The position numbers and the translations under genes are program-made. Positions 18,794 to 31,208 of a stretch of 64,000 nucleotides of DNA are shown piece by piece. The stretch spans positions 1 through 64,000 of the forward strand of contig NZ_JAKGBW010000012.1 of NCBI RefSeq assembly GCF_021556485.1. The letters are read 5' to 3'. Origin of the DNA: Oceanobacillus alkalisoli. GTDB lineage: Bacteria > Bacillota > Bacilli > Bacillales > Amphibacillaceae. The first letter of the stretch is position 1; every line of letters starts with the position of its first letter. The notes beneath the pieces were generated by a model, which was given only the letters and a program-made list of their open reading frames with translations, did not search any database and was not told the origin of the DNA.

Positions 18794-19159
18794 ATGACTA
18801 AAGAAGAAATGATTAGTGCGATTAAAGAAATGTCCGTTTTAGAATTAAACGACTTAGTAAAAGCTATTGAGGAAGAGTTTGGCGTAACAGCTGCTGCTCC
18901 AGTTGCAGTTGCAGGCGGAGCTGCTGGTGGCGGAGCTGCTGAAGAGCAAACAGAATTTGACGTTGTTCTTACAGGAGCAGGCGCTTCTAAAATTAAAGTT
19001 GTTAAAGCAGTTCGTGAAATCACTGGTCTTGGACTTAAAGATGCAAAAGACCTTGTGGATAACGCACCAAAAGCAATTAAAGAAGGCGTAGCGAAAGAAG
19101 AAGCTGAAGAAGTTAAAGGTAAGCTTGAAGAAGCTGGCGCTGAAGTAGAAGTTAAATAA
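18794..19159 (+). CDS. rplL: ribosomal protein L7/L12
   Basis: A 121-residue stalk protein that recruits and activates translational GTPases. N-terminal dimer domain, an alanine/glycine-rich hinge ([17 protein letters not shown]), and the globular C-terminal domain ([20 protein letters not shown]). Last gene of the operon, 45 bases after rplJ, followed by a terminator. Confidence 0.97.
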   Translation: MTKEEMISAIKEMSVLELNDLVKAIEEEFGVTAAAPVAVAGGAAGGGAAEEQTEFDVVLTGAGASKIKVVKAVREITGLGLKDAKDLVDNAPKAIKEGVAKEEAEEVKGKLEEAGAEVEVK

Positions 19160-19171
19160 GTTTATTTAAAT

Positions 19172-19204
19172 AAAGAGCTCGTCGTTCATGTCGACGGGCT
19201 CTTG
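19172..19204 (+). terminator. rplJL terminator
   Basis: AAGAGCTCGTCG pairs with CGACGGGCTCTT across a short loop (one G-T wobble), followed by TTGTT. Confidence 0.85.
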
Positions 19205-19321
19205 TTCATAACAATTTCTTATTCTTCATCTATCTATTCCATTACAATTACTTCTAAGGTTGCGACTTTTAAGGTCCCGCCTTACACACGATAAATGATA
19301 ATCAGAAGCGTGGTGTTCCGA

Positions 19322-19924
19322 ATGACCGAGCATTACTATTCAAAAAAGCCCCATACAGATAGTTCACCAAAAACCTGGAAAGCGGAATTACGGAATCAGA
19401 CGTATACATTCACAAGTGACACGAATGTTTTCTCTAAAAATAGAATCGATTTTGGCTCGCGTTTGTTGATTGAGTGTTTTGCCGAACCATCCGTCCAAGG
19501 AGACTTTTTGGATCTTGGTTGTGGTTATGGACCGATTGGCATTTCTTTAGCGGGATCTTTTCCAAAGAGGGATGTAGTGCTTGCGGATGTAAATGAAAGA
19601 GCGATCCGATTAGCGGAGGAAAATGCCAAGGAAAATAGTTTGTCAAATGTGGCAGTTGTAAATAGCGACCGGTTTTCAGGGTTGAAAAAAAGAACTTTTG
19701 CTGCGATAATCACGAACCCGCCAATTCGAGCTGGCAAGGATATCGTGCATGGGATGTTTGAGGATGCGGAAAAAGCTTTAGTGAAGAATGGTGAGCTGTG
19801 GGTAGTCATCCAAAAGAAACAAGGTGCGCCATCTGCGCAGAAAAAGATCAACGAACTATTCGGAAATGTGACAGTCGTTGCTAGAGAAAAAGGTTATTAT
19901 ATTTTAAGAGCACGTAAAGTTTGA
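19322..19924 (+). CDS. rsmC: RsmC-like class I rRNA methyltransferase (YbxB)
   Basis: A 200-residue SAM-dependent methyltransferase of the RsmC/RlmG type. Motif I is LDLGCGYGPIG, and the catalytic NPPIRAGK matches the NPP[FY/I] motif of base N-methylases. It probably modifies 16S rRNA guanosine; the exact site is inferred. The upstream in-frame ATG at 19295 has no ribosome site; 19322 gives the family start MTEHYYSKKP. Lies between rplL and rpoB as in B. subtilis (ybxB). Confidence 0.88.
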   Translation: MTEHYYSKKPHTDSSPKTWKAELRNQTYTFTSDTNVFSKNRIDFGSRLLIECFAEPSVQGDFLDLGCGYGPIGISLAGSFPKRDVVLADVNERAIRLAEENAKENSLSNVAVVNSDRFSGLKKRTFAAIITNPPIRAGKDIVHGMFEDAEKALVKNGELWVVIQKKQGAPSAQKKINELFGNVTVVAREKGYYILRARKV

Positions 19925-20282
19925 CCTGATGGCCTTGTTGTGGTAACATACTATAATGCTAAGATTGGCTCCATTTGTCAAGTCGGAACGAGGATTATAC
20001 GGGTATAAACGTATATTTTATCTATGGACGGGGACAATGGATGAAGTATTCTAGACAGCTTGATTAATATTTCTTCATATAGTTTACCAAAATTTAAACG
20101 AGTTGTACAACTGTATTTTATTTTCTTTAAAAAATACAGTTCTAAACGAAGAGGTAACCTTACGAAGATATGCGTATGCAATAAAACGAAATTGGTTTAT
20201 GTTTCCATTATCGTTTTTATTTATGAAAAAATTTCCGTAGAAGAAAATCTGCGAAAACATAAGATTTTAAGGGGTGAAGCAG
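19925..20282 (+). other. rpoB upstream region
   Basis: No gene. A -10-like TATAAT lies at 19952-19957 without a clear -35. AACTGTATTTT (20109-20119) pairs with AAAATACAGTT (20131-20141), a hairpin without a T tail in what would be the long rpoB leader. Its role is unknown. Confidence 0.45.
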
Positions 20283-23200
20283 TTGACAGGACAACTAGTT
20301 CAATATGGCAAGCATCGCCAGCGTAGAAGCTATGCACGTATCAGTGAAGTGTTGGAGCTGCCAAATTTAATCGAAATTCAAACCGCTTCTTATGAATGGT
20401 TCATGGAGGAAGGGTTACGGGAAATGTTCAGAGATATTTCACCAATTGAAGATTTCACCGGAAACCTATCATTAGAGTTTGTAGATTATAGTTTAGGTGA
20501 GCCTAACTATCCTGTGGACGAATCAAAGGAAAGAGATGTGACCTATAATGCCCCGCTTCGAGTACGGGTTCGGTTATTAAACAACGAAACCGGTGAAGTG
20601 AAGGAACAAGAAGTATTTATGGGTGACTTCCCGTTGATGACTGATACAGGAACGTTCATTATTAACGGAGCTGAACGTGTAATCGTCTCGCAGCTTGTAC
20701 GTTCCCCAAGTGTGTACTTCAGTGATAAATTTGATAAGAACGGTAGACGTGGTGTGCAAGCCACTGTTATTCCGAACCGTGGTGCATGGCTTGAGTTTGA
20801 GACGGATGCAAAAGACGTCGCTTTTGTACGAATTGACCGAACGCGGAAATTACCGATTACAGTGCTGTTACGAGCATTAGGATTTGGTACGGATCAGGAA
20901 ATCATCGAATTGATCGGTGATAATGAGTATTTAAGAAACACCCTTGAAAAAGATAATACTGAAACAACTGAAAAAGCATTACTAGAAATTTACGAACGCC
21001 TTCGTCCAGGGGAGCCTCCGACAGTTGAAAACGCGAAAAGCCTTTTGGTCACACGCTTTTTCGATCCGAAGCGCTATGACTTGGCACACGTTGGTCGTTA
21101 TAAAATGAATAAAAAACTAAACATCAAGAACCGTCTGTTCAATCAGGTATTAGCTGAAACAATAGCTGACCCGGAAACAGGAGAAGTTCTTGCGGAAAAA
21201 GGTGACCGTCTAGAACGTAAGTTATTAGACAAATTAATCCCGCTTCTTGAAAGAGAAGAAGAAAAACTGGGAGAAAAAACCTTCAGCCCGCATGACGGTG
21301 TGTTAGATGAGGATATTGTATTGCAATCGATTCGGATTGTTGACCCGACAGATCCAGAAGGTGAGCGGGAGTTAACGATCATTGGAAACGGCGGTGTAGA
21401 CAGAGACATTAAAAATATTACACCAGCGGACATCCTGGCATCAATCAGTTATTTCTTTAATCAATTGCATAATGTTGGTGATGTGGACGATATCGACCAT
21501 TTAGGGAATCGTCGTCTGCGTTCGGTTGGTGAGCTCCTTCAAAACCAATTCCGAATCGGTTTATCTCGTATGGAGCGTGTAGTGCGTGAGAGAATGTCCA
21601 TTCAGGACACATCAAGTGTTACACCACAGCAACTGATCAATATTCGTCCTGTTATTGCATCGATTAAAGAGTTCTTTGGTAGTTCGCAGTTATCCCAGTT
21701 CATGGACCAAACGAACCCACTAGGAGAGCTTACACATAAGCGTCGTTTATCAGCGCTTGGTCCGGGAGGTCTGACCCGTGAACGAGCAGGATTCGAAGTT
21801 CGTGACGTACACTATTCCCACTACGGGCGTATGTGTCCAATTGAAACACCTGAAGGACCGAACATCGGCTTGATCAACTCCTTATCGAGTTATGCAAAAG
21901 TAAATAAATTCGGTTTTATTGAGTCCCCATATCGTCGTGTTGACCCAGAAACCGGTCAAGTAACGGAACAAATCGACTATTTAACGGCTGATGAGCAAGA
22001 TAATTACATCGTTGCGCAAGCGAATGCTTCATTAGATGAGAATAACCGCTTCGTGAATGAAGAAGTAATTGCTCGTTTCCGTGAAGATAACATTGTCGTA
22101 TCCAGGGATAAGATTGATTATATGGATGTGTCACCAAAGCAGGTTGTTTCTGCGGCGACAGCATGTATTCCATTTCTTGAGAATGATGACTCGAACCGCG
22201 CACTAATGGGAGCAAATATGCAGAAGCAGGCTGTTCCGTTACTTGTTCCTGAGTCTCCAATTGTAGGTACGGGTATGGAGTATGTGAATGGTAAAGATTC
22301 TGGTGCTGCTGTTATTTGTCGCCATAATGGAATTGTGGAGCGTGTTGAAGCAAAAGAAGTCGTCATTCGCCGTATTTCTGAAGTGGACGGTAAAGAAGTT
22401 GAAGGAGATACGGACACATACAGATTACAGAAGTTCCAACGTACAAACCAAGGAACATGTTATAACCAGCGTCCAATCGTTAAAGAAGGGGACCGCGTAA
22501 CAAGAGGCGAAGTCCTTGCAGATGGTCCGTCAATGGAGCTTGGAGAACTTGCACTCGGTCGTAACGTGTTAGTCGGCTTCATGACTTGGGAAGGTTATAA
22601 CTATGAAGATGCGATTATTATGAGTGAGCGTCTCGTCAAAGATGACGTATATACATCCATTCATATTGAAGAATTTGAACTGGAAGCTCGTGATACAAAA
22701 CTTGGTCCGGAAGAAATTACAAGAGATATTCCAAACGTCGGAGAAGACGCACTGAAAAATCTTGATGAAGAAGGAATCATCCGGATTGGAGCGGAAGTGA
22801 AAGACGGAGATATTCTTGTCGGTAAAGTAACGCCTAAGGGAGTTACGGAGCTTTCTGCTGAAGAACGTCTGCTTCATGCGATTTTTGGAGAGAAAGCCCG
22901 TGAAGTAAGAGACACATCCCTGCGTGTGCCACATGGCGGTGGAGGAATCGTTCTTGACGTTCGCGTATTTAACCGTGAAGACGGAGATGAGCTTTCGCCA
23001 GGTGTGAATCAACTCGTTCGCGTCTATATCGTTCAGAAGCGTAAAATATCTGAAGGGGATAAAATGGCAGGACGGCACGGAAACAAAGGTGTTATCTCGA
23101 AGATTTTACCGGAAGAAGATATGCCGTTTATGCCAGATGGAACACCGATTGATATTATGCTGAACCCGCTTGGGGTACCATCGCGAATGAACATCGGACA

Positions 23201-23819
23201 AGTGTTCGAACTCCATCTTGGAATGGCGGCAAGACTGCTTGGACTTCACGTTGCATCTCCAGTATTTGACGGAGCAACGGAGGAAGATGTCTATGCGACA
23301 TTGGAGGAGGCTGGGATGGCAAGAGATGCGAAAACCGTCCTTTACGATGGAAGAACAGGTGAGTCCTTTGATACCCGCGTATCTGTCGGAGTCATGTATA
23401 TGCTGAAACTAGCACATATGGTTGATGACAAACTACACGCACGTTCCACTGGACCATATTCACTTGTTACCCAGCAGCCGCTTGGAGGTAAAGCACAATT
23501 TGGTGGTCAGCGTTTCGGTGAGATGGAAGTGTGGGCACTTGAAGCATACGGTGCAGCATACACCCTGCAAGAGATTTTAACTGTCAAATCCGATGACACG
23601 GTTGGCCGTGTGAAAACATACGAATCAATCGTGAAAGGTCATAATGTACCTGAACCGGGAGTTCCTGAATCATTCAAAGTATTGATTAAAGAGCTTCAGA
23701 GCTTAGGGCTTGACGTGAAAATGCTGAACAGCCAAGAAGATGAAATCGATATGCGTGAGCTAGAGGATGAAGAGGTTCAAGCAGCTTCCAAACTCAATTT
23801 AGATATCGAAGAAAATTAA
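20283..23819 (+). CDS. rpoB: RNA polymerase beta subunit
   Basis: A ~1178-residue beta subunit. The rifampicin pocket reads [31 protein letters not shown] with the wild-type D, H and S residues, so no resistance change is seen. The catalytic-site blocks [15 protein letters not shown] and [13 protein letters not shown] are present. Start TTG 20283 follows AAGGGGTG and gives [20 protein letters not shown], the family N-terminus; the GTG at 20274 overlaps the ribosome site. A 292-base gap with a repeat element separates it from rpoC. Confidence 0.98.
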   Translation: MTGQLVQYGKHRQRRSYARISEVLELPNLIEIQTASYEWFMEEGLREMFRDISPIEDFTGNLSLEFVDYSLGEPNYPVDESKERDVTYNAPLRVRVRLLNNETGEVKEQEVFMGDFPLMTDTGTFIINGAERVIVSQLVRSPSVYFSDKFDKNGRRGVQATVIPNRGAWLEFETDAKDVAFVRIDRTRKLPITVLLRALGFGTDQEIIELIGDNEYLRNTLEKDNTETTEKALLEIYERLRPGEPPTVENAKSLLVTRFFDPKRYDLAHVGRYKMNKKLNIKNRLFNQVLAETIADPETGEVLAEKGDRLERKLLDKLIPLLEREEEKLGEKTFSPHDGVLDEDIVLQSIRIVDPTDPEGERELTIIGNGGVDRDIKNITPADILASISYFFNQLHNVGDVDDIDHLGNRRLRSVGELLQNQFRIGLSRMERVVRERMSIQDTSSVTPQQLINIRPVIASIKEFFGSSQLSQFMDQTNPLGELTHKRRLSALGPGGLTRERAGFEVRDVHYSHYGRMCPIETPEGPNIGLINSLSSYAKVNKFGFIESPYRRVDPETGQVTEQIDYLTADEQDNYIVAQANASLDENNRFVNEEVIARFREDNIVVSRDKIDYMDVSPKQVVSAATACIPFLENDDSNRALMGANMQKQAVPLLVPESPIVGTGMEYVNGKDSGAAVICRHNGIVERVEAKEVVIRRISEVDGKEVEGDTDTYRLQKFQRTNQGTCYNQRPIVKEGDRVTRGEVLADGPSMELGELALGRNVLVGFMTWEGYNYEDAIIMSERLVKDDVYTSIHIEEFELEARDTKLGPEEITRDIPNVGEDALKNLDEEGIIRIGAEVKDGDILVGKVTPKGVTELSAEERLLHAIFGEKAREVRDTSLRVPHGGGGIVLDVRVFNREDGDELSPGVNQLVRVYIVQKRKISEGDKMAGRHGNKGVISKILPEEDMPFMPDGTPIDIMLNPLGVPSRMNIGQVFELHLGMAARLLGLHVASPVFDGATEEDVYATLEEAGMARDAKTVLYDGRTGESFDTRVSVGVMYMLKLAHMVDDKLHARSTGPYSLVTQQPLGGKAQFGGQRFGEMEVWALEAYGAAYTLQEILTVKSDDTVGRVKTYESIVKGHNVPEPGVPESFKVLIKELQSLGLDVKMLNSQEDEIDMRELEDEEVQAASKLNLDIEEN

Positions 23820-23833
23820 TAACCAAAAGCGTA

Positions 23834-23976
23834 AGCGCCCGGTTAGCAACGTACAAACTGGAGCACTCTGGAATGAGATAAAGGAAACACGGCGAACGTA
23901 GAGAGCCGATGTTGACTTATCGATTGGAAGAGTGTGAAGTTTGATAGTTGCTGGGCGCTAGAGCTGGACGTGGCTG
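23834..23976. repeat. palindromic repeat element between rpoB and rpoC
   Basis: AGCGCCCGGTTAGCAAC (23834-23850) is the imperfect inverse of GTTGCTGGGCGCT (23947-23959); inside, CACTCT and AGAGTG can also pair. The element ends near GAGCTGGACGTGGCTG. It lies in the 23820-24111 gap, which contains no gene, and would be transcribed between rpoB and rpoC. Confidence 0.6.
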
Positions 23977-24111
23977 TTCAAGGATTTAGTTACGTACAGC
24001 AATTAAATTTTATAACTTTCTACAATTAAACAGGAGTGAGAATTGGTAATGGGCTATCAATTCTCCTTCTCTTATATAAATACAGCACACTAAATAAGGG
24101 AGGATTGCCCC

Positions 24112-27100
24112 TTGCTAGATGTAAATACGTTTGAATATATGAAAATTGGTTTAGCTTCCCCTGAGAAAATCCGTTCATGGTCTTTCGGAGAAGTAAAGAA
24201 ACCAGAAACAATTAATTATCGAACGCTCAAACCAGAAAAAGATGGCCTGTTCTGTGAAAGAATTTTCGGTCCCCAAAAGGACTGGGAATGTCACTGCGGG
24301 AAATACAAGCGCGTTAGATATAAAGGCGTTGTTTGTGACCGTTGTGGAGTGGAAGTGACAAAAGCAAAAGTACGCCGTGAAAGAATGGGACATATTGAAC
24401 TTGCTGCACCGGTATCCCATATTTGGTATTTCAAAGGAATTCCAAGCCGGATGGGATTAGTGCTTGATATGTCACCACGAGCATTAGAAGAAGTCATCTA
24501 CTTTGCTGCATATATTGTCACAGATTCGGGCAACACACCACTTGAGAAGAAACAACTATTATCCGAGAAAGAATACCGTGCGTATTACGATAAATACGGA
24601 AAATCCTTCCGAGCTGAAATGGGTGCTGAAGCGATTCGTAAGCTTCTTCAGGATATTGATCTGGAAAAAGAAGTAAAAGCATTACGTGAAGAGTTGAAGA
24701 CTGCTCAAGGTCAGCGCAGAACAAGAGCAATCAAACGGCTTGAAGTCATGGAAGCATTTCGTAATTCCGGGAATGAACCGGATTGGATGGTTTTAGATGT
24801 CCTGCCGGTTATTCCTCCTGAAATCCGCCCAATGGTACAGCTTGATGGTGGCCGCTTTGCAACATCGGACCTGAATGATCTGTACCGCCGAGTAATTAAC
24901 AGAAACAACCGCCTGAAAAGATTGCTGGATCTTGGAGCACCAGGCATTATTGTGCAAAACGAAAAACGTATGCTTCAAGAAGCGGTAGATGCTTTAATTG
25001 ATAACGGACGTAGAGGTCGTCCAGTTACTGGTCCAGGAAACAGACCGTTAAAATCCCTCTCTCATATGTTGAAAGGGAAGCAAGGTCGTTTCCGTCAAAA
25101 CTTGCTCGGAAAACGGGTAGATTACTCTGGCCGTTCGGTTATCGTAGTTGGACCGAGTTTAAAAATGTACCAGTGTGGACTTCCAAGAGAAATGGCACTT
25201 GAACTCTTCAAGCCATTCATTATGAAAGAATTGGTTGATAGAGGGCTTGCGCACAATATTAAATCTGCAAAACGTAAAATTGAACGGGTTCATCCGGATG
25301 TATGGGATGTACTGGAAGATGTTATTAAAGAACATCCAGTGCTTTTAAACCGTGCACCTACTCTGCACCGTTTAGGGATTCAAGCCTTCGAGCCAACGCT
25401 CGTAGATGGCCGGGCCATTCACTTGCACCCGCTCGTATGTACAGCTTATAACGCTGACTTTGACGGTGACCAAATGGCAGTTCACGTGCCGTTATCAGCA
25501 GAAGCTCAAGCGGAAGCTCGTCTTCTCATGCTTGCAGCCCAAAATATTCTTAACCCTAAAGATGGTAAACCGGTTGTTACTCCTTCACAGGATATGGTTT
25601 TAGGAAACTATTATTTAACATTGGAACGTGAAGATGCAATCGGTGAGGGAAGTATTTTCAAAGACGCGAATGAAGCACTCATGTCTTACTATAATGGAAA
25701 TGTCCATTTGCATACGAGGGTTGCAGTTCAAGCAGGAAGCTTAAACAATAAGACATTTACAGAAGAGCAGAATAACCAGCTATTACTTACAACAGTTGGT
25801 AAACTGATCTTTAATGAAATACTACCAGACTCATTCCCGTATATTAATGAGCCGACAAGGACGAACTTGGAGCAGCAAACGCCAGATAAGTTCTTTGTAG
25901 AAGCGGGAACAGATGTAACAGAGCTAATTAAAAACAGTGAAATTGTTAAGCCGTTTAAGAAAGGCTTTCTTGGCGATATTATTGCAGAAGTCTTTAAACG
26001 CTTTAAGATTATTGAAACATCCAAAATGCTTGACCGCATGAAAGATTTAGGATTCAAGTATTCAACGAAGGCTGGTATGACGGTGGGTATCTCAGATATT
26101 GTCGTCTTGCCGGGTAAAGAAAAAATCTTAGATGAAGCACAAGAAAAAGTCGATAAAGTGCTTAAGCAATTCCGTCGTGGTCTTGTGACGGAAGAAGAAC
26201 GTTACGATCGTGTTATTGCAATCTGGACACAGGCGAAGGACTACATCCAGGAGAAACTGATGGAATCCCTCGACAACCGGAACCCAATTTACATGATGAG
26301 TGACTCTGGAGCACGGGGTAACGCATCGAACTTTACACAGCTTGCTGGAATGCGTGGACTCATGGCCGACCCATCTGGTAAGATTATCGAGCTCCCGATC
26401 AAATCCAGCTTCCGTGAAGGATTAACGGTTCTTGAATACTTTATTTCTACACACGGTGCCCGTAAAGGACTTGCGGATACGGCGCTTAAGACGGCCGACT
26501 CTGGTTACTTGACGAGACGTCTAGTGGACGTTGCGCAAGATGTTATTATCCGTGAAGAAGATTGTGGAACAGACCGTGGCCTTGTCGTAACTTCCTTAGA
26601 AGATGGCTCAGAAGTAATTGAACCATTATTTGACCGCCTAGTAGGCCGCACAGCATTCAATGATGTAGTTCATCCGGAAAATGGAACAATCATCGCAGGG
26701 CATAACGAAATGATCAACGAAGACCAGGCGAAAGAGATCATCAATGCTGGTATTAAAGAAGTTACCATTCGTACTGCGTTTACATGTAATACGAAGCATG
26801 GTGTTTGTCAGAAGTGTTATGGACGTAACCTTGCAACAGGTTCAGATGTGGAGGTTGGAGAAGCGGTAGGTATTATTGCAGCCCAGTCCATTGGGGAACC
26901 AGGTACACAGTTAACAATGCGTACATTCCACACTGGCGGTGTTGCAGGAGATGATATCACCCAAGGTTTACCGCGTATTCAAGAGCTATTTGAAGCTCGT
27001 AATCCGAAAGGGGAAGCCGCGATTACAGAGATCGGCGGTACGGTCCAGGAAATTAAAGAAACAAAAGACAAATATGAAATTGTTATCCAAGGTACGGTTG

Positions 27101-27720
27101 AGCAGCGCTCTTACCCTGTACCATATAATGCAAGAATGAAAGTTGCAGAAGGTGACCAAGTAGAAGTAGGTCAAGAATTGACAGAAGGATCGGTTGACCC
27201 GAAAGAACTGCTGCGCGTAAAAGGCGTCGAAGGTGTTCAAGATTATCTATTGCGTGAAGTACAACGGGTATACCGAATGCAAGGTGTTGAAATCGGCGAT
27301 AAACACGTTGAAGTAATGGTGCGTCAAATGCTCCGTAAAGTCCGTGTAGTTAATGCTGGAGATACGGACGCTTTACCAGGATCTTTATTAGAGTTACATC
27401 AGTTCAGGGAAATCAATGAACCATTTCTTCTAAACAATGGAAATCCTGCGATTGGAAAACCGGTCTTGTTAGGAATTACGAAAGCATCTCTTGAGACAGA
27501 TTCCTTCCTATCTGCGGCATCCTTCCAAGAAACAACAAGAGTTCTTACAGATGCTGCAATCAAAGGGAAACGTGATGAGCTCCTTGGTCTGAAGGAGAAC
27601 GTCATTATCGGGAAACTTGTCCCAGCAGGTACTGGAATGCAACAATACCGTACGATTGAAGCGGGGTTAGACCAGCCTGCAACAGAAGGTAACGAAGAAA
27701 CGGAAGAGACCGTACAATAA
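24112..27720 (+). CDS. rpoC: RNA polymerase beta' subunit
   Basis: A 1202-residue beta' subunit. The zinc finger is near the N-terminus ([20 protein letters not shown]), the catalytic Mg2+ loop [12 protein letters not shown] is intact, and the second zinc site is [17 protein letters not shown] start at 24112, after AAGGGAGGATTG, gives the family start [10 protein letters not shown]. rplGB (ybxF), which follows rpoC in B. subtilis, is absent. Confidence 0.98.
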   Translation: MLDVNTFEYMKIGLASPEKIRSWSFGEVKKPETINYRTLKPEKDGLFCERIFGPQKDWECHCGKYKRVRYKGVVCDRCGVEVTKAKVRRERMGHIELAAPVSHIWYFKGIPSRMGLVLDMSPRALEEVIYFAAYIVTDSGNTPLEKKQLLSEKEYRAYYDKYGKSFRAEMGAEAIRKLLQDIDLEKEVKALREELKTAQGQRRTRAIKRLEVMEAFRNSGNEPDWMVLDVLPVIPPEIRPMVQLDGGRFATSDLNDLYRRVINRNNRLKRLLDLGAPGIIVQNEKRMLQEAVDALIDNGRRGRPVTGPGNRPLKSLSHMLKGKQGRFRQNLLGKRVDYSGRSVIVVGPSLKMYQCGLPREMALELFKPFIMKELVDRGLAHNIKSAKRKIERVHPDVWDVLEDVIKEHPVLLNRAPTLHRLGIQAFEPTLVDGRAIHLHPLVCTAYNADFDGDQMAVHVPLSAEAQAEARLLMLAAQNILNPKDGKPVVTPSQDMVLGNYYLTLEREDAIGEGSIFKDANEALMSYYNGNVHLHTRVAVQAGSLNNKTFTEEQNNQLLLTTVGKLIFNEILPDSFPYINEPTRTNLEQQTPDKFFVEAGTDVTELIKNSEIVKPFKKGFLGDIIAEVFKRFKIIETSKMLDRMKDLGFKYSTKAGMTVGISDIVVLPGKEKILDEAQEKVDKVLKQFRRGLVTEEERYDRVIAIWTQAKDYIQEKLMESLDNRNPIYMMSDSGARGNASNFTQLAGMRGLMADPSGKIIELPIKSSFREGLTVLEYFISTHGARKGLADTALKTADSGYLTRRLVDVAQDVIIREEDCGTDRGLVVTSLEDGSEVIEPLFDRLVGRTAFNDVVHPENGTIIAGHNEMINEDQAKEIINAGIKEVTIRTAFTCNTKHGVCQKCYGRNLATGSDVEVGEAVGIIAAQSIGEPGTQLTMRTFHTGGVAGDDITQGLPRIQELFEARNPKGEAAITEIGGTVQEIKETKDKYEIVIQGTVEQRSYPVPYNARMKVAEGDQVEVGQELTEGSVDPKELLRVKGVEGVQDYLLREVQRVYRMQGVEIGDKHVEVMVRQMLRKVRVVNAGDTDALPGSLLELHQFREINEPFLLNNGNPAIGKPVLLGITKASLETDSFLSAASFQETTRVLTDAAIKGKRDELLGLKENVIIGKLVPAGTGMQQYRTIEAGLDQPATEGNEETEETVQ

Positions 27721-27742
27721 ATACAAATGAAGTCAAGACAAT

Positions 27743-27840
27743 CAAGTGAAAAATAGGAAGCACCTGAAAATTAACAAGAAAAATATTGACATTGAAAACC
27801 GTCAATGTTACTATATTCAAGGTGCTTCCGATTCCACTTG
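27743..27840. promoter_or_regulatory. str operon promoter nested in a long inverted repeat
   Basis: TTGACA (27786-27791), 17-base spacer, TACTAT (27809-27814) is a strong sigma-A promoter for rpsL. It lies between GGAAGCACCTGAA (27756-27768) and TTCAAGGTGCTTCC (27816-27829), with outer arms CAAGTG (27743-27748) and CACTTG (27835-27840). TTGAC and GTCAA inside can pair too. Confidence 0.75.
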
Positions 27841-27900
27841 TTACTTTTAAGGATGAAGGAAGTAAACGTTAAAGAAGTTGGTGTTTCGACTATAGCAATA

Positions 27901-27941
27901 AAGAAGAGTTTTGGTGGGTTTTCCGCCAATCATTCTTTTTT
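27901..27941 (+). terminator. terminator-like attenuator in the str operon leader
   Basis: TTGGTGG (27911-27917) pairs with CCGCCAA (27923-27929, one wobble), with AAGAA/TTCTT able to extend the stem, followed by a T run. It lies between the promoter and rpsL (28040), suggesting attenuation. No gene occurs in 27721-28039. Confidence 0.65.
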
Positions 27942-28039
27942 ACCTTAGAATGAACCACCTGGATGTGTGGTGTTACATCTCACTTCTAAATAGCTTGTTA
28001 TAATCATCCATAAATGAAGAGGAAGGAGGAAACGATAGA

Positions 28040-28456
28040 ATGCCTACAATTAACCAATTAATCCGTAAAGGTCGCGTGAGCAAGCCTAAAAAGTATGACT
28101 CTCCTGCACTTAACGTAGGATACAACAGCTTTAAAAAGCAGTTCACAAAACTAAATTCTCCACAAAAACGTGGTGTATGTACTCGTGTTGGTACACTAAC
28201 TCCTAAAAAACCGAACTCAGCATTACGTAAATATGCGCGTGTTCGTTTATCTAATAACATGGAAGTTACTGCATACATCCCTGGAATTGGCCACAACTTA
28301 CAAGAGCACAGCGTTGTTTTACTTCGCGGTGGACGTGTAAAAGACTTACCTGGGGTACGTTATCACGTTGTACGTGGTGCACTTGATACTGCAGGTGTAG
28401 AAGGACGTATGCAAGGACGCTCCAAGTATGGTGCGAAAAAGCCAAAAGAAAATTAA
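28040..28456 (+). CDS. rpsL: ribosomal protein S12
   Basis: A 138-residue S12 of the decoding centre. [17 protein letters not shown] and [17 protein letters not shown] hold the wild-type lysines whose changes give streptomycin resistance, so the sequence looks sensitive. First gene of rpsL-rpsG-fusA-tuf; AGGAAGGAGGAAA precedes the ATG. Confidence 0.97.
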   Translation: MPTINQLIRKGRVSKPKKYDSPALNVGYNSFKKQFTKLNSPQKRGVCTRVGTLTPKKPNSALRKYARVRLSNNMEVTAYIPGIGHNLQEHSVVLLRGGRVKDLPGVRYHVVRGALDTAGVEGRMQGRSKYGAKKPKEN

Positions 28457-28496
28457 TTGAAACTGAAATCAGATAGAGAAGAAAGGAGGTAGACAT

Positions 28497-28967
28497 ATGC
28501 CACGTAAAGGACCAGTACCTAAGCGCGATGTCTTACCAGATCCACTTTATAGTTCAAAATTAGTTACTCGCCTTATCAACCAGATTATGGTTGATGGGAA
28601 GAGAGGTAAGGCACAAAAGATTCTTTATAAAGCATTCAACCTTGTTCAAGAGCGTACAGGACAAGATCCAATGGAAGTTTTTGAACAGGCGATGAAGAAT
28701 GTAATGCCTGTACTTGAAGTGCGTGCACGCCGTGTTGGGGGATCTAACTATCAAGTACCGATTGAAGTTCGCCCAGAACGTCGTCAAGCTTTAGGTTTAC
28801 GTTATCTTGTAAATTACTCCCGTCTGCGCGGTGAGAAAACAATGGAAGATAGACTTGCTAATGAAATAATCGATGCTTCTAATAACACGGGCGCAGCAGT
28901 TAGACGCCGTGAAGAAATGCACAAGATGGCAGAAGCGAACAAAGCATTCGCTCACTATCGTTGGTAA
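28497..28967 (+). CDS. rpsG: ribosomal protein S7
   Basis: A 156-residue S7, primary binder of the 16S 3' domain and part of the exit site. [20 protein letters not shown] and [19 protein letters not shown] are typical. Strong AAAGGAGGTAG site; 40 bases after rpsL. Confidence 0.97.
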   Translation: MPRKGPVPKRDVLPDPLYSSKLVTRLINQIMVDGKRGKAQKILYKAFNLVQERTGQDPMEVFEQAMKNVMPVLEVRARRVGGSNYQVPIEVRPERRQALGLRYLVNYSRLRGEKTMEDRLANEIIDASNNTGAAVRRREEMHKMAEANKAFAHYRW

Positions 28968-29009
28968 GATTAAACTAATAAAAGCACTTAATAGGAAGGA
29001 GAAGAATAC

Positions 29010-31088
29010 ATGGCTAGAGAGTTCTCCTTGGAAAAGACGCGAAATATTGGGATTATGGCACATATTGATGCTGGTAAAACCACTACAACCGAGCGTATTC
29101 TTTTCTATACAGGACGTATTCACAAACTTGGTGAAACGCACGAAGGTGCGTCACAAATGGACTGGATGGAGCAGGAACAGGAACGTGGAATTACAATCAC
29201 ATCCGCTGCTACAACAGCTCAATGGAAAAACCATCGAATCAATATTATTGATACTCCAGGGCACGTGGACTTCACAGTTGAAGTTGAGCGTTCGCTAAGA
29301 GTTCTTGATGGTGCAGTTACAGTTCTTGATGCTCAATCTGGAGTTGAACCACAAACAGAACAAGTGTGGCGCCAAGCTACAACATATGGCGTACCAAGAA
29401 TGGTATTCATTAACAAGATGGATAAAACTGGCGCTGATTTCTTATATGCTACTAAAACGTTGAGAGACCGTTTAGGTGCAAATGCGCATCCAGTTCAAAT
29501 GCCAATTGGAGCAGAGGACGATTTTAACGGAATCATTGACCTAATCACAATGGAAGCTCACTTCTACAAAGACGATTTAGGTACAGTTGATGAAGCATCT
29601 GAAATCCCTGCTGAGCTAAAAGACCAAGCAGAAGAACTTCGTGCAGAGTTAATCGAAGCAGTTGCGGAAACAGACGAAGATCTAATGATGAAATATCTTG
29701 AAGGTGAAGAGATCACAGAAGGTGAATTGAAAAAAGCAATTCGTCAAGCTACTCTATCTGTAGATTTCTACCCTGTATTCTGTGGTTCTGCCTTCAAAAA
29801 CAAAGGTGTACAATTACTTCTAGATGGTGTGCTTGACTACCTTCCAGCTCCAACAGACGTTGCTGCAATCGAAGGTATCGTCCCAGGATCAGAAGAAGAA
29901 GTTACACGTGAATCAGATGACAATGCGCCATTCGCAGCATTGGCATTTAAAGTAATGACGGATCCGTTCGTAGGTAAATTGACATTCTTCCGTGTTTACT
30001 CCGGAACGCTAAAATCCGGTTCCTACGTGAAAAACACAGTGAAAGACAAACGCGAACGTGTTGGTCGTATCCTTCAGATGCACGCTAACTCCCGTGAAGA
30101 AATTTCTATTGCTTACGCTGGAGAAATCGCTGCAGCAGTCGGACTAAAAGACACTGCAACTGGAGATACACTTTGCGATGAAAAAAATCCTGTTATCTTA
30201 GAGTCTATGGAATTCCCTGAGCCGGTAATCTCGGTTGCAATCGAGCCGAAGACGAAAGCAGACCAAGATAAGATGGGTACAGCGCTAGCGAAACTTGCTG
30301 AAGAAGACCCGACATTCAAGACGGAAACAAATACGGAAACTGGTCAAACAATCATCTCGGGTATGGGTGAACTTCACCTAGACGTTATTGTTGACCGCTT
30401 GAAGCGTGAGTTTAAGGTAGAAGCTAACGTAGGTGCTCCGCAAGTTGCCTACCGTGAAACATTCCGTGCAGCTGCGGAAGTGGAAGGTAAATTCATTCGT
30501 CAATCTGGTGGCCGTGGACAATACGGACACGTTTGGGTTAAGTTTGAACCGAATGAAGAAGGCGCTGGATTTGAATTCGAAGACGCAATTGTTGGTGGGG
30601 TTGTTCCTCGTGAGTATATCCCATCTGTTGAGCAAGGTATCGAAGAAGCACTTGAAACTGGTGTATTAGCTGGATATCCGTTAATCGATGTGAAGGCAAC
30701 ACTATATGATGGTAGCTATCACGATGTCGACTCTAACGAAATGGCGTTTAAGATTGCAGCATCTATGGCATTAAGAGCAGCGAAGAACAAATGTAGTCCA
30801 GTTCTGCTTGAACCTATGATGTATGTTGAAATTGTTATCCCAGAAGAATACATGGGAGATATCATGGGTGACGTTACTTCTCGTCGTGGACGTATTGAAG
30901 GAATGGAAGCTCGCGGTAACGCACAGCTTGTTAAATCCTACGTACCACTCTCTGAAATGTTCGGTTACGCAACCGCTCTGCGTTCTAACACGCAAGGCCG
31001 CGGTACGTATACCATGACATTCGATCATTACGAAGAAGTACCGAAGAGCATCTCAGAAGAAATTATCGAGAAAAACGCTGGACAATAA
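29010..31088 (+). CDS. fusA: elongation factor G
   Basis: A 692-residue translocation GTPase. G1 [12 protein letters not shown], the switch region [11 protein letters not shown]3 DTPGHVDFT and G4 NKMDKTGAD are intact, followed by domains II-V with the family's FVNAVGG-like region replaced by normal EF-G sequence. Third gene of the str operon; about 120 bases of AT-rich DNA separate it from tuf. Confidence 0.97.
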   Translation: MAREFSLEKTRNIGIMAHIDAGKTTTTERILFYTGRIHKLGETHEGASQMDWMEQEQERGITITSAATTAQWKNHRINIIDTPGHVDFTVEVERSLRVLDGAVTVLDAQSGVEPQTEQVWRQATTYGVPRMVFINKMDKTGADFLYATKTLRDRLGANAHPVQMPIGAEDDFNGIIDLITMEAHFYKDDLGTVDEASEIPAELKDQAEELRAELIEAVAETDEDLMMKYLEGEEITEGELKKAIRQATLSVDFYPVFCGSAFKNKGVQLLLDGVLDYLPAPTDVAAIEGIVPGSEEEVTRESDDNAPFAALAFKVMTDPFVGKLTFFRVYSGTLKSGSYVKNTVKDKRERVGRILQMHANSREEISIAYAGEIAAAVGLKDTATGDTLCDEKNPVILESMEFPEPVISVAIEPKTKADQDKMGTALAKLAEEDPTFKTETNTETGQTIISGMGELHLDVIVDRLKREFKVEANVGAPQVAYRETFRAAAEVEGKFIRQSGGRGQYGHVWVKFEPNEEGAGFEFEDAIVGGVVPREYIPSVEQGIEEALETGVLAGYPLIDVKATLYDGSYHDVDSNEMAFKIAASMALRAAKNKCSPVLLEPMMYVEIVIPEEYMGDIMGDVTSRRGRIEGMEARGNAQLVKSYVPLSEMFGYATALRSNTQGRGTYTMTFDHYEEVPKSISEEIIEKNAGQ

Positions 31089-31208
31089 TTGATTTTTTTA
31101 CGGAACTAACGTATAACAATTAGTGAGGACAAAGAATAAATTCTATTTTTATTCTTAAGTTAATAAACAATAAAATTACTTTTATTTAATTAAAGGAGGA
31201 ACTATAAA

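Noticed and set aside
20543-22260. Minus-strand ORFs inside rpoB
   Set aside because: Typical antisense shadows in a long conserved gene.
28873-29298. 141-residue plus-strand ORF over the rpsG-fusA junction
   Set aside because: Out-of-frame shadow of two real, conserved genes.
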